64,000 nucleotides of DNA, taken from Branchinecta lynchi. Lineage: Eukaryota > Arthropoda > Branchiopoda > Anostraca > Branchinectidae. The DNA lies in assembly GCA_023053575.1 (NCBI GenBank), contig JAKZAP010000013.1, positions 21,507,070 to 21,571,069 on the forward strand. The letters are read 5' to 3'. Position numbers and translations under genes: made by a program. This document shows positions 53,187-63,569 of the stretch, in pieces; positions within the stretch are counted from its first letter, which is position 1, and every line of letters starts with the position of its first letter. The notes beneath the pieces are model-generated. The model was not told the DNA's origin. It was given only the letters and a program-made list of their open reading frames with translations, and did not search any database.

Positions 53187-53705
53187 AGAAACAATCAAGC
53201 TTGCTATTCAAAATTTCGCTAAAAAGATACGGATCGCTTACGCTTCACTTGCTTCTAATATCACACATCTTAGTCGGTTTCATCTTTCTAAACTTTACTA
53301 CAGTCTAACTGTGCCCCATCTTCTTGCTATGTCCCCCATTTGGCAATTTTTGTCTACTTCTAATAAGAAAAATGTTCACCGGATCTATTTTAAGTTTGCC
53401 AAGTATCTGCTGCATTTGCCCCCTTGGACCAGCAATTCTTTTTTGGCGCAGAAATTCCATCTGGTTCTGCCTGCTAAAATTATTGATAAGAGAGTGGAAG
53501 ATGTCAAATCTTCCGCTAGTAAACTGGACCACCAGTGGTCTTCCCTTTTCGTGTAATCTGTAGTTATGTTTGTGCTATGTTTAGTGTAAAGTTTTCCTAT
53601 TGTCTTTCTTCTTGTTGTTGTTTTTTTCTTTTCCTTTTTTTGTGCTCCGTCACTAGGGCTACACGCCCTCCATTGTTTTTGAAGGGTAATAAATAGATTG
53701 ATTGG
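53187..53705 (+). pseudogene. LINE RT C-terminal fragment, best preserved L-alpha
   Basis: A continuous frame from the MITE border to TAA at 53554-53556. It contains ETIKLAIQNFAKKIRIAYAS, LSKLYYSLTVPHLLAMSPIW and KNVHRIYFKFAKYLLHLPPW. The order (helical K/A-rich stretch, LY-x-SL-x-P-x-L, W, YFKF-K) matches the RT thumb and beyond of CR1/L2-group ORF2. A UTR of ~140 bp ends GGGTAATAAATAGATTGATT. The upstream RT is not found across the MITE in a readable frame. Confidence 0.7.
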
Positions 53706-54082
53706 TTGAGTGCGAGGTGTCCTGTAATGAAGGTTGCCGTATTTTCTCCACAATTTCAAAATTCACGCCGAAGCATTCGACTTTCCGCGGAGCGGTTTGG
53801 TGCAAAGGAATTTTTGTTAGGGACATGCTTTTACATCATATTTTCCAATCCAGCGCAGGTGCCCCCTTGTTGTTTCATTTTTTATTGCGTATTTGAATTC
53901 TTTTTTTGTTGGTATGTCCTTGAGTTTAAAGATTCATTCATTTATTGAAAAACACCATCGTAGGACTAGAGCTGTCGGATCATCTTAGAGCTAGTGAACT
54001 AAGACCTGCAACAGGTTTTGGAAAAACGCTATTCAATATGTTTCTGCTTAGTATACTAGCCGCATGCAGCTTATCCATTTTT

Positions 54083-54168
54083 TTCGGGGGGGGGGATATT
54101 TTGTTGGATTTTGACAAGTGTCGGTGGGCGCGTTCTAGTTGTGGGTTCTGTGCTGAATGTTACCATTA
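54083..54168 (+). pseudogene. LINE C-terminal scrap, family L-gamma
   Basis: GGGDILLDFDKCRWARSSCG, ending in TAA. The DNA ATTTTGACAAGTGTCGGTGGG matches TGATCTTGCCGAGTGTCGGT near 55180, the end of the L-gamma copy there. Confidence 0.4.
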
Positions 54169-54649
54169 AGCGTTGATCGATAGCACGCTGTACAGGTTCT
54201 GTAATTACTTCAGTTATTCAATTTAAATTCAAATTTCAGTTTCATTCAAAAATGTTATTTCGCTCTCTCAGAAGGTCTTTCAGTGTCTGATTGCTCAGAC
54301 TCTCAAATGCTTGACTGCTTGTTATTCCATAAATGCAAATCACCGTTCGGAACTAAAATCAAGCTAGGATAATCTTCCATGTTTGCTAATTAGCCTATCT
54401 ATATTCCGCTTCCATGTTCATGGTAATCCGAATCAAAATTGTTTGTGTTCACTAGAAATTGCAACTCACATAGCAGGCGTCATGCTTCCGTACATAATCC
54501 AAATGGAAAAGGAAACTTGTGAAGGATTTGTAGTCCGGCAGCATTTTCGGCTCGGCAAAAGTCTCTTAGTTTTGAAAACAATCTGCCTGCCAGTGCGTGG
54601 TCGGAGTAATTGAGAAAATAAGATCCCAAATAGTAAGCGACAATTCCCG

Positions 54650-55395
54650 TGTGCTTTAATACAGAGGAAGAGGGGCATTTTCTGGCTGAATGCGAGCGAC
54701 TCTCAGACCCCAGGAGACATTTTCTTAATGGGCATACTATCAGGGACCCATAAATTTCCTGTAATGACTCGACTTTCAGGGGGCTTATCATTTCCGATGC
54801 TTCTATATTGCCCGAGCCTCACCTAGTTTCCAAAAATTCCGCTTGGGTCGAATCGGCGTTCTTGCTCAGATAGATAAAATTGCCAGCATGCCACCAGGTA
54901 CCTAAGCTAGGACAAAAGATCCAGGATACTCTTCTATTACAGAGAAATATTCCTAGTTCAGCAGAACAGCTGCGAAAAATTTTGTCTATCTCGATAGTCG
55001 CGTATCTCATCCCTGTTGGTATTTCTCGAACTATCTGACGCTCGGTCAAGAGCGCATCAGAAATCTCTTATTGACCAGCCCCCTGTATGGCGAGTCATTA
55101 CAGGAAATTTATGGGTCCCTCATACTATCAAGTTCCCCAATGTTCTAGAAACAAAAAATAAAGCTAAGATACTTTCGGGTTGATCTTGCCGAGTGTCGGT
55201 GGGTTTGTGGGGGGGGGGGTTCCCGTCTGGTGATGAGTCATGGAATTATTAACATTTATTTATGTAATTAGTTATAGGTAAAATATGTTTGTTATATATT
55301 GTACCGGGTTTTTGTCAATCGACCTTGTGTCCCCGGCTTGACCCTATTTATTTTGATTTTATACAGAAGTGTAAATTAAACCTTGAACCTTGAAC
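54650..55395 (+). pseudogene. LINE L-gamma C-terminus, split by a MITE
   Basis: TEEEGHFLAECERLSDPRRH (from about 54661) is a zinc-knuckle-like H-x4-C ending of non-LTR ORF2. The frame is cut at CATACTATC by a 379-bp element and resumes at 55121 with KFPNVLETKNKAKILSG. The UTR carries a GGGGG run and ends GTAAATTAAACCTTGAACCT, a (CCTTGAA)n tail that also ends the insertions at 59741 and 60300. Confidence 0.62.
54742..55120. mobile_element. 379-bp long-inverted-repeat MITE with 9-bp duplication
   Basis: AGGGACCCATAAATTTCCTG at the left is perfectly inverted at the right. The match runs 30 bp, then resumes at CAGGGGGCT after 6 mismatched positions. Target duplication CATACTATC at 54733-54741 and 55121-55129. 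Nine-base duplications with long inverted repeats are typical of Mutator-like elements; an 8-bp reading with a C-initial end (hAT) is possible if the element starts one base earlier. No coding frame. Confidence 0.88.
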
Positions 55396-55560
55396 TTAAA
55401 ATATAAAGAGTGTATTAGTTAAAGAAAGATAAGTATTGAGTGATGTAAAGTATATTGTAACCATCATGTATTTTGTACGGCCAATTGGCTATTAAATATA
55501 TATTCATATGAAAGGTATGGTCTGTTTGACCACACTATTTTGCAGACCAGAAATTTTGGT

Positions 55561-55589
55561 TCACAATGCCCATGGAATGGGCATTGTGA
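55561..55589. repeat. Perfect 13-bp hairpin
   Basis: TCACAATGCCCAT, loop GGA, ATGGGCATTGTGA. No repeat elsewhere in the window was noticed. Confidence 0.8.
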
Positions 55590-55637
55590 CCAGACACGGC
55601 CTGAAACACTTTCTGTCTTCGTTTATAATTACCATTT

Positions 55638-56030
55638 GTGATGTTATGCGGACTATCCCGTTTACACATACATAGAACATCTAGCGAATCCGTTTCTACC
55701 AAAATCAGTTTCCATTTTGGGAAAAGCCAGGTGCCCGTCCTCCCTCCAACGGCTCCAACTATCAACCACCTGTCGCCTCCTGTCGGATCCAGCAAGAATA
55801 CGAAAAGCGTTGCCGCCGATGACACGGGACTAGATAAATATTACGTTAGACGGAATGTTAGAGAAGGAACTTTTACCGTGACAGATAAACGAGAAGTAAA
55901 AAGCCGATTATTCTTTATTGTTGTACATAAACATAGCAGTACGAGAAGGTTTTTCTCGGCTTATTCGTTATCAGCGGGATCCATTTTGCAAGAATCCACG
56001 TTCCAGAACGAACAAATAATCAGTTCTTAG
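55638..56030 (+). other. Unrecognised 130-codon open frame
   Basis: Reads LPPTAPTINHLSPPVGSSKN, then DDTGLDKYYVRRNVREGTFT, to a stop at 56028-56030. One of the longest open frames in the window and without low complexity, but no motif is recognised and the minus strand is also open over 55535-55825. It could be retroelement ORF1, a host exon or chance. Confidence 0.25.
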
Positions 56031-56310
56031 TTGCGACCTGCTGTACTTTTCACGTTCGGAGCGTGTCACACGCTAATAAAAACTTGGGAGGCTATGATAT
56101 ACAACACTTCAGCCAAATCTGACAGGGAATCGCATATATAAATATATATATAGGCGCTATATATTGCCAATATAGATAATTATTTCTGTGATCATAGGAC
56201 TTTTAGCATGACACATCATTTTCTGGATTTAGAAGTATGGGACTCTAATGCCGGATTCACATAAGACCGTTCAGGGCGCAAAAGGCGGGGCCTCACTTAA
56301 AAGCAAGACA

Positions 56311-57393
56311 GGTTTTGATGACATCCCAAAAATTTAATATTTGATCCGGACAATTAGGTCTTGTAGATATCCGGTCTTTGCCAGACTTCTTTACATTTTT
56401 AGCATTCAAGTTTAGAAATAGATCAAGGTCAATGGTCAATCATCTGGAAAAAAAAACCAGTTCAGATATGAATTCAGTATGTGTGTTTACCCCTTTATGT
56501 CATATCTACTTTGACAAGATTGATCAAAACTTGGCTTCTGACATATTCTCGTTTTTCGCTTGATTCAGGTCAAACTACTTGTCCGGCAACAACCAAAAAG
56601 AAAAAAAAATCAGATGTTGGCCGGATTCCGGGCTAGCTATTTGTCCGGGAAGAAAATAATTTTCATATACGGATTCAACATCTCTTCTTAACACTACATC
56701 GAACCTTTAAACCACTTCAGATAAAACTTTTAGTCAGAAAAGATTTTCCAGTTTCAACCGGATTCAGGGTGAACTATATGTCCGGGTAAAAAATGATTGT
56801 CACATACGGATTCAGCATGTCTGTCTTCCCCTAAACCGGACATCTAATCAACTTGAAATAAAATTTTACTCTTATCAAATTTTCCGGTTTTGACCGGATT
56901 CGGGGCGAACTACTTGTCTGGCAAGAAAATGACTTTCAGATACGTGTTCAGCATGGCAACTTAGGCTACCCTTAACTTCACTACTAGCTGTTTAAAAAAA
57001 ATTTGTTCGCAACTTTACGTCAACCCCTCCCCCGCCCCTAAATGTAGAGCTACAAAGTCCTCTAATTTGTGTTCTCCGATTGGAAAATTACCTGTCCACG
57101 ATCCCATCAACGTAATTCTAAATTAGTGAACCTTTATGGTAAATATTTGTTGAGTTTTCTGCGATTATTTCATATTTCTTTATCTTTTTTTACTGCACTT
57201 ACGCCCTTGGGCAGTGCGTCATAAGTTCATTCATTAAATCATTCAAAGCCAATCTACGAACTCGACCTTTCCCTTGACCCAAAGAATCCTCACATTGAGT
57301 TTGATCAAAATATCTGATTCCTTTTTAGACTTATCGTGCTGACAGATGGACGGACAACAGATGTTTTCCTCTTACATTTTTGGATCCCAAAAA
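56311..57393 (-). mobile_element. Family A element, copy 6
   Basis: Minus-strand order: TTTTTGGGATCCAAAAATGT at 57393, GTCCGTCC reduced to GTTGTCCGTCC, a block matching GATATTTTGATCAAACTCAA, an inserted ~190-bp retroelement end, then five cores, ending at CATCCCAAAAATTTAATATT near 56320. Confidence 0.72.
57060..57248 (+). repeat. Retroelement 3' end nested in family A copy 6
   Basis: Family A reads CTACAGAGCCGATCTACG elsewhere. Here it is split as CTACAAAGTCC|...|AAAGCCAATCTACG, giving a short AAAG(T)CC duplication. The inserted ~190 bp ends GTTCATTCATTAAATCATTC, a microsatellite-like tail. Confidence 0.6.
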
Positions 57394-57867
57394 GCCAAGA
57401 GAAACCAATACTTAATTTGTAGGGAAAATAGACCGAGAGTTGGAAACAATAGTAGTACCAAACTGATAAATAAATGTTCCTTGAGCGGCAAATGAACCCG
57501 CAATACATATATACATGTAAATATATACATGTCAAATAAAACACAAAAACTTTTTGGTTTATTTGTCAAGGTACAGAAGTCTCTAGTATAAGTTTCATCA
57601 TCACGTATTTTCATCTAACCGTAACGAGACACTGGGATGTGAACTGTTGGATAAACCTGCCTCGAGCAAAACCATTGCTCCCGTAGATCGTCACTAACTG
57701 TGATATCACGAAATCACAAACTCCTGTAGCTTGTCACAAACTCGTGACTGTAGTAGGGGTTTGCGAACTTTGTTCACAGGCCTCTCGTTTGCTCAATTGG
57801 CTAGATGAGCATCGATATATGGAGCGTTCCATATAACTATATTTGTTTATGAAGGATATATAATTTT

Positions 57868-58060
57868 TTTTTTTTTTTTTTTTTTTTTTTTCATGTACTT
57901 CATTGTATATTTAGTAGGCTAATTTGTCTTTAACGGTCAGCTGTTTATTAGTGTGTAAGTGAGTGTGAGTTTGACTGACATGTTGTTGTTCCTTTTTATA
58001 CATTACTCTTCAGTTTTGAAGGATTCAAATAAATAATAATAATAATATATGATGATGATG
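57868..58060 (+). repeat. Poly-T run and retroelement tail junction
   Basis: A T24 run at 57868-57891, then a ~140-bp AT-rich stretch ending GGATTCAAATAAATAATAAT with an (AAT)n tail. It is followed directly by a second, minus-strand tail-like GATGATGATGACGATTTATT. Two retroelement ends appear to meet tail to tail at about 58050. Confidence 0.4.
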
Positions 58061-58359
58061 ACGATTTATTAACATACAATTTAAAAATTGGTTAAAGAAA
58101 CATCTCCTTGAGGGCAGGTGGTGAGTGGAGGGTTTGGAAGACGAGAGAGGACAAATTGACAAATTAATTAATTAATTTTTAGTTTATTTTAGTGAAGGTT
58201 TAATTAGAATATGATGTACTGGTTGCGTTTTTCAAGCACGTATGTGCTGTGTGTAACCGGTCATCAAGCCGGAATGAAGTTTGTTTAGTAAAGTTGTTGA
58301 ATCCTGAAATCCTGAATCCTGAATCCAACCCTGGATATCTTAAAAGCCCAAACTTACCA

Positions 58360-58841
58360 TCCCAACTTCAACTTTATTAACCAACTTCATTTATAGACCT
58401 AAGGAGAGGAAAATAGTGCAGTATAGACGAATAAAAGGAAAAAATACACTGAGCTTTCAATAATGAAATGCACGAGATCAAAAAATTAAATTTTAACAAA
58501 AGACAGAAAAGGGACTAGTCGGGTCTAAAAAATCTTCTTCCTAGATGGAGTGCGGAGAAATGGCCAAGGGCAGAAATGTGAAGGTCCTGGGCAATTGAAG
58601 ATAACTTTGCACAAGGGTCAAAGGGCAAAAAAGATTGCAGTTATACGGGAATTCCTATAACGTCTAGGAAGGTACACGAAAAATTTACAATATTTGAAAT
58701 AATAAGTCCTGATACATTTTAAATCTTTTAGCCTCAGAATACCAAAAATTCCGGAAAGGTTGCAGACGGAGGGAGAACAAAAACTATTATATAAACTACC
58801 AAGGGCTTTTCTGTTATACATTCCTCTATATATATAGAGGA
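58360..58841 (-). pseudogene. LINE L-alpha C-terminus and UTR (minus)
   Basis: On the minus strand, LYNSFCSPSVCNLSGIFGIL then CIRTYYFKYCKFFVYLPRRY aligns position by position with the plus-strand fragment at 53187-53556 (LYYSL..P...MSPIW; R-x-YFKF-K). The frame stops near 58618. The 3' UTR runs to AATAAAGTTGAAGTTGG near 58360. Confidence 0.6.
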
Positions 58842-59212
58842 CATGTTGGTATTCCACCGCAACTGGCGGCGTTCTAGGAAAGCATTCTGAGTACACACCA
58901 CTCCGCGTATACTTCTCATGGTTTTCATGCCGCAGACACGAAAAGGACTGATCTTTATTAAATACGGCTTCAAAAGACAATGTACTTGTGTGAAACGAGC
59001 TCTATTCCATCTTCTGACCCCCCTTAAATATTTCCTTCCACCAAAGTGTCATAAACAATTAAACTATACATGCTTCTTATCGATCGGCTCAATGTTTCAG
59101 AGTTGTCACTTTAAACATTAATATAATAGACTACTCTAAACACATGGACACTTTAAACGGCATGGATACTCCAAACCTGCTGCATAAAAGCCACGAGTTT
59201 AGTATCACTTTG

Positions 59213-59352
59213 GTGATGAGCCTATTTATTAAGTCCCCGATTTCTATTAAAGATATCTGACGACAGAACGTTGCGGAATTTTGTGATGAGTCTATTTATT
59301 AAGTGCTCGATTTCTACTAAAGATATCTGACGACAGAATGTTGCGGAATTTT
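59213..59352 (+). repeat. 70-bp tandem duplication
   Basis: GTGATGAGCCTATTTATTAA (59213) and GTGATGAGTCTATTTATTAA (59283) start two units that agree through AAGATATCTGACGACAGAA.GTTGCGGAATTTT. Confidence 0.88.
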
Positions 59353-59740
59353 TAGTTTAAACATTAATTTAAAGACTTTCTCGAAATTAATTATGTCTGG
59401 AAGAGCCAATCTCTCCAGTATGACGGATTTTCGGAAACAGTTTTTCTAGGGATCGATTAAAAGAAGGCATGGGAAGGCACCAGCAAGGCAACAAATACTA
59501 AGAAGAGGCATTTAGGACTAAGGAGGCATGCGCATTTCCATGCCTCCTTTTTGGGTACAGAGTAAAGGCGCGAGTTCTCTAGCAGACCCGCGAGAAAAAT
59601 GGCGAGAGGCTCTGTTCCAGCATATTTCAGAAGAAGAAGTCCCCGTTCCATTCCTTCTTTTTGTGTCAAGAGTGAGGGCACAAGTTCTCTAGCAGACCCG
59701 CGAGAAAAATGACGGGAGGCCCTGTTCCAGCATATTTAGA

Positions 59741-59868
59741 AGGGTCTGAAACATTCGATGTTTTTTTCTCTCCGGTTCAAACCCTGAAATAATTGTAAGT
59801 GCAGAGTATAGTATTGTTAATGTTTATGTATTAGATAAAGTAAGAATTAAAAAACCTTGAACCTTTCG
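59741..59868 (+). repeat. Retroelement 3' end with CCTTGAA tail inside the array
   Basis: GGGTCTGAAACATTCGATGT ... AGAATTAAAAAACCTTGAAC. A second near-identical copy stands at 60300-60428 at the same point of the array unit (after CCAGCATATTT). The tail matches the L-gamma end at 55380. Confidence 0.75.
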
Positions 59869-60123
59869 GAAGAAGAAGTCCCCGTTCCATTCCTTCTTTT
59901 TGACTACAGAGTGAAAGCACGAGCTCTGTAGCAGACTCGCGAGAAAAATGGCAAGAGGCCCTGTTCCAACATATTTCAGAAGAAGAAATCCCCGTTCCAT
60001 TCCTTCTTTTTGGCTACAGAGCGAGGGCACAAGTTCTCTAGCAGACCTGCGAGAAAAATGGCGGGAGGCCCTGCACCAGCATATTTCAGAAGAAGAAATC
60101 CCCGTTCCATGCCTTCTTTTTGG

Positions 60124-60231
60124 CTATACTATATCAATTATTCAAGTATTTAAATGTCATGGTCGACGTATTTAGTGCCATGTCGGTCTACGAGTTGGAT
60201 CAATAAACATATCTATCTATACATCTATAGA
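60124..60231 (+). repeat. Retroelement 3' end with (ATCT)n tail inside the array
   Basis: Interrupts the unit at TTTTTGGCTA|...|CAGAGCGAGGG. The ~108-bp insert ends GATCAATAAACATATCTATC then TATACATCTATAG. CTATA flanks it on both sides. Confidence 0.6.
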
Positions 60232-60770
60232 GCGAGGGCACGAGTTCTCTAGCAGACCCGCGAGAAAAATGGTGAGAGGCCCTGTTCCAGCATATTTCTA
60301 AGGGTCTGAAACATTCGATGTTTTTTTCTCTCTCCGGTTCAAACCCTGAGATAATTGTAAGTGCAGAGTATAGTATTGTTAATGTTTATGTATTAGATAA
60401 AGTAAGAATAAAAAAACCTTGAACCTTTCAGAAGAACCTTCCATTCCTTCTTTTTGGCTCAAGAGTGAGGGCACGAGTTCTCTAGCAGATCCGCGAGAAA
60501 AATGGCGGGAGGCCCTGCTTCGGCATATTTTAGAAGAAGAAATCCCAGTTCCATGCCTCCTTTTTGACTCCAGGGTGAGGGCACAAGTCCTCAGTCAGAT
60601 CCGCGAGAAAGACGGCGAGAGTAGAACCTTTCTTCTAGAATACATCTGAAGAAGAAGTCTCCAGCCCATGCTTTTCTTAAGCCCGGATAGGGGGCACTTA
60701 CCCTTGAACAGGCTGATACAGGCTCACGTCATTTTAACGTCTCGTTCAGGATGAAGTAAACATTACTTAC

Positions 60771-60927
60771 CGAATTTTGAGGCAATTGCTTCTTTCAACA
60801 GCAGAGGATGGGTTTGTTTGATGGCGTTTATCCGTCGGTTGACGCTCGAGTCAGAACGGACTTGTTTCCGACGTGGCTGCTCAACGGGCAGGACTCTTCT
60901 TCGCTGCTTCGGAAGCTTTGAACGGGC
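60771..60927 (-). CDS. Internal exon of an unknown host gene (candidate exon 1)
   Basis: On the minus strand, acceptor TTTCTAG|GCC at 60928 and donor AAATTCG|GTAAGTAATG at 60770 bound 157 bp. Frame open throughout: 52 codons starting ARSKLPKQRRRVLPVEQPRR and ending HPLLLKEAIASKF, plus one base. Strongly basic first half, which could bind nucleic acid or act as a nuclear localisation signal; this is inference only. The exit phase (one base) matches the entry of 29085-29198. The acceptor's pyrimidine tract is weak. The ~110-bp array lies just downstream in the intron. Confidence 0.5.
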
Positions 60928-61269
60928 CTAGAAACGATACTTAGGTTGGTATTCCTGCCATATAGGGCTAGTGCTTACCCTTACTAATAAAGTAGAAATA
61001 TAATACAAAGCAAGAGAAAAGGCTTTCGCCTCTAAATAATTCTAAGAAATTTTGAGTAGTCTAACTGATATGAAAGTTATATCATAAAATCCGTAGGGAA
61101 CTCTGGACACAGAAGTCCCAAACAAGCCCCAAACCCCATCAGCCAAAATTTTAGACGCGACACATTTCTTTCCTACTAAGCAATCAAATTTAAAAAAAAG
61201 AACAGAAACGAAAATTAAAGAATATATTTAAATATTCATAAGGATTTCTCTATCTACCAGCGAAGGGAA

Positions 61270-61631
61270 GTACTTCACGTACTACTCAATACAAAATCGA
61301 AGTTCTTGGGTTTTGCTTAAGTACAATTCTTTCCTGGAGTGCTTATAATACTCATCAGCCTGCTTAAAGTAGCATAACTAGGCAATTAAAGTCTCAAGTA
61401 CCAAAATTGATGTTCAAGTACCGTCTCAAGTAAGGCACTTTTATTCGTAAGTGCTCCAAGTACTACTCAATACAAAATCGAAGTTCTTGGGTTTTGCTTA
61501 AGTACAATTCTTTCCTGGAGTACTTATAATACTCATCAGCCTGCTTAAAGTAGCGTAACTAGGCAATTAAAGTCTCAAGTACCAAAATTGATGTTCAAGT
61601 ACCGTCTCAAGTAAGGCACTTTTATTCGTAA
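61270..61631 (+). repeat. 181-bp tandem duplication
   Basis: ACTACTCAATACAAAATCGA begins both units (61281 and 61462). They differ at only a few positions through GGCACTTTTATTCGTAA. Near identity implies recent duplication. Confidence 0.93.
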
Positions 61632-61642
61632 AGTATAAGACT

Positions 61643-62782
61643 TCAAAAAGAAACTAACGAAACTCGAGACAGTCTGTGAAGAACACTGCACACTTATTGG
61701 CGAGCATACTACTAGATTGCGGAACCGAAAATACGTCTTGTCGAGCGCTATCGCCTACACTACCTAGATAACCCCTCAATCCGGCGGCTTCTCGCCAAGC
61801 CACCAAGTAACTTCGCGTCTGCCGTCTCGTCCGATACAGTCGACTGTAAACCGTACACACGCACCTATCTCAAAAGGGTTATCAACGAAGTAAGCTACCG
61901 AAGGGAAGCCTTACATCAGCGTCTTTGGCCCTGGAAATACATACCTTTACATTCCGCGTCTGGATGAGTTTTGGGTTGTCGCGCAAGCAGCGCACACAAA
62001 GAACGTTATTACAAGAGACCCGGGTGACAAAAAAATACAAAAATTTTTAGATGAGAAAGTATTTCAGTGTATTCAGGTATCAGATGTAAAAAAAAAGCTG
62101 TCTTTTCAGTTAAACTTTAAGCACAAAAGTTTTAGTACTTGTCACAGCAATGGTAATTACTACCTGACCCTAATTTAGTTACTAGTATATTTGACCTCAA
62201 ATTAGAGATTTCCTTAGAACAGCGTCCTTGAGGGACATGGTGACACTCAGATTCACTGCAAGAGAGGTAATCAACCTTTTTTTTAAGCAGAATAAGCATT
62301 TTTTTTCCTTTTAGAGCTCCCTTAAAGTACCCCTCTATGGGAGGAAGCTGGATTGAAAGATAGGTTGTAAAAGTCGGCAGATTCCTATCGCTCAATTGAA
62401 TAGTCAGATCAGGGGGGGGGGCGAAGCACTCAGACCAGGGGGGTGAGACCCCTCATTTCAACGACTCCTTGATCATAATATACGACTTGCACGTACCAAC
62501 AAAAATGAACTGTTCCGACTACGCGGCAATGGCGCACATTCCCCACCAACAAATAATAGAGTCGGTGTGAAACTAGCTGCAATACATCAGCTGAAATTAT
62601 TCTTGTAATCAAATTTTTTTATAAATGCCTTCAGAGCCTCAGCTTTACATTTCAACTTTCGCTAAAGAGGAAAGCTTTCAACGCCTGTACCTGGTACAAA
62701 TTAAAGCAAGCGGCGCAGGCAAATATTTTTGAATCTGCCTTTGTTTAAAAAGACTCTAGCCAGCCTTTAATGTGTTTCAAAT
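61643..62782. other. No recognisable gene or repeat
   Basis: A 68-codon minus frame at 61654-61860 (TRRQTRSYLVAWREAAGLRG) has no splice borders I trust. A G9 run lies at about 62412. Nothing else recognised. Confidence 0.3.
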
Positions 62783-63301
62783 CTAAAAAGTTCCAAGCCT
62801 AAACGCCAAGTAAATGACACACCGTTCCTCTAAATAGAGAATACTATGAAATGTGCCACAGGCAAAATTTTCTGAAACGCCGAAGATCATACCGTCTTTT
62901 TCTGATCCCATTGAAAAGGAAAAAATAGCTTTGAAATCACAAATCTGACCGTCGAAAAAAGTGACAAAATAGTGGCCATAAAAAACAAAGAAGACACAAC
63001 GAGAATTGTTCCGAATTAAAGCAAAAAAAGTAATTTTCACGTTAAAGACACGCTTATTCAGAAACAAAACGAGGAAGTTTAGACAGTGCATAAAAAAAAA
63101 ACAAAAAAAAACAGCATGTTGATCAACAAATTGCATTAGCGGAGCAAGACAGTCAGGGATCGGCTTGATTACAAGTGAACATTCTTCCCAGCACTGTCGG
63201 AGCTCTTTTGCTAGCAATCCACCGACAAGCTTGTATTCGTTGATGTAGTGGTTTGTTCGTAATGCTTTTTCACGTAATCTTTCTGTATGATTTTCCCCCA
63301 T
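62783..63301 (-). CDS. Longest minus-strand open frame; partly protein-like
   Basis: 172 codons from ATG 63301. The first ~65 residues (MGENHTERLREKALRTNHYI, LAKELRQCWEECSLVIKPIP) have ordinary protein composition. After a T-rich stretch the frame becomes F-rich (FFCFFFMHCLNFLVLFLNKR), as expected from non-coding AT-rich DNA. If real, an exon probably ends near 63115-63125, but no strong donor is visible. It could be the 5' exon of the gene that contains 60771-60927, as order and strand agree. Confidence 0.3.
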   Translation of the reverse strand: MGENHTERLREKALRTNHYINEYKLVGGLLAKELRQCWEECSLVIKPIPDCLAPLMQFVDQHAVFFCFFFMHCLNFLVLFLNKRVFNVKITFFALIRNNSRCVFFVFYGHYFVTFFDGQICDFKAIFSFSMGSEKDGMIFGVSENFACGTFHSILYLEERCVIYLAFRLGTF

Positions 63302-63569
63302 TCAAGGCACTTCACTTTCACTCGATCTTTTCTTTCGCTAAAGTCTATTTTTAGTTTGTTGGTCTAAATTGAAACTGAGTGCCACTGTTTCCGTCCGTGC
63401 GGTGTCTAATGTCTTACCGCGTGACGCACTTCCAATCCAAGCCGCGTATATTGAGTCTAACTGTTCAGCTGATTTGACCTCTCGTCAAATCCAGTTTATG
63501 ATTCGAACTCCATTAAGACGAAAATTTGACAGCGAATGATAACAGGAGGATACGAGCATGAGAAGAGTC

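Larger units (their letters stand above)
59510..60655 (+). repeat. ~110-bp tandem array with three insertions
   Basis: The unit contains AGAAGAAGAAGTCCCCGTTC, CATTCCTTCTTTTTGGCTAC, GAGTGAGGGCACGAGTTCTC and TAGCAGACCCGCGAGAAAAA. Six to seven units (the period is exactly 110 bp between 59981 and 60091). The period is not a multiple of three, so although single units read EEEIPVPCLLF..RVRAQVL, no continuous repeat protein is encoded. Interrupted at 59741-59868, 60124-60231 and 60300-60428. Confidence 0.88.

Noticed and set aside
60124..60231. Functional small RNA gene inside the tandem array
   Set aside because: It ends in a microsatellite tail and has a short duplication, as expected of a retroelement end.
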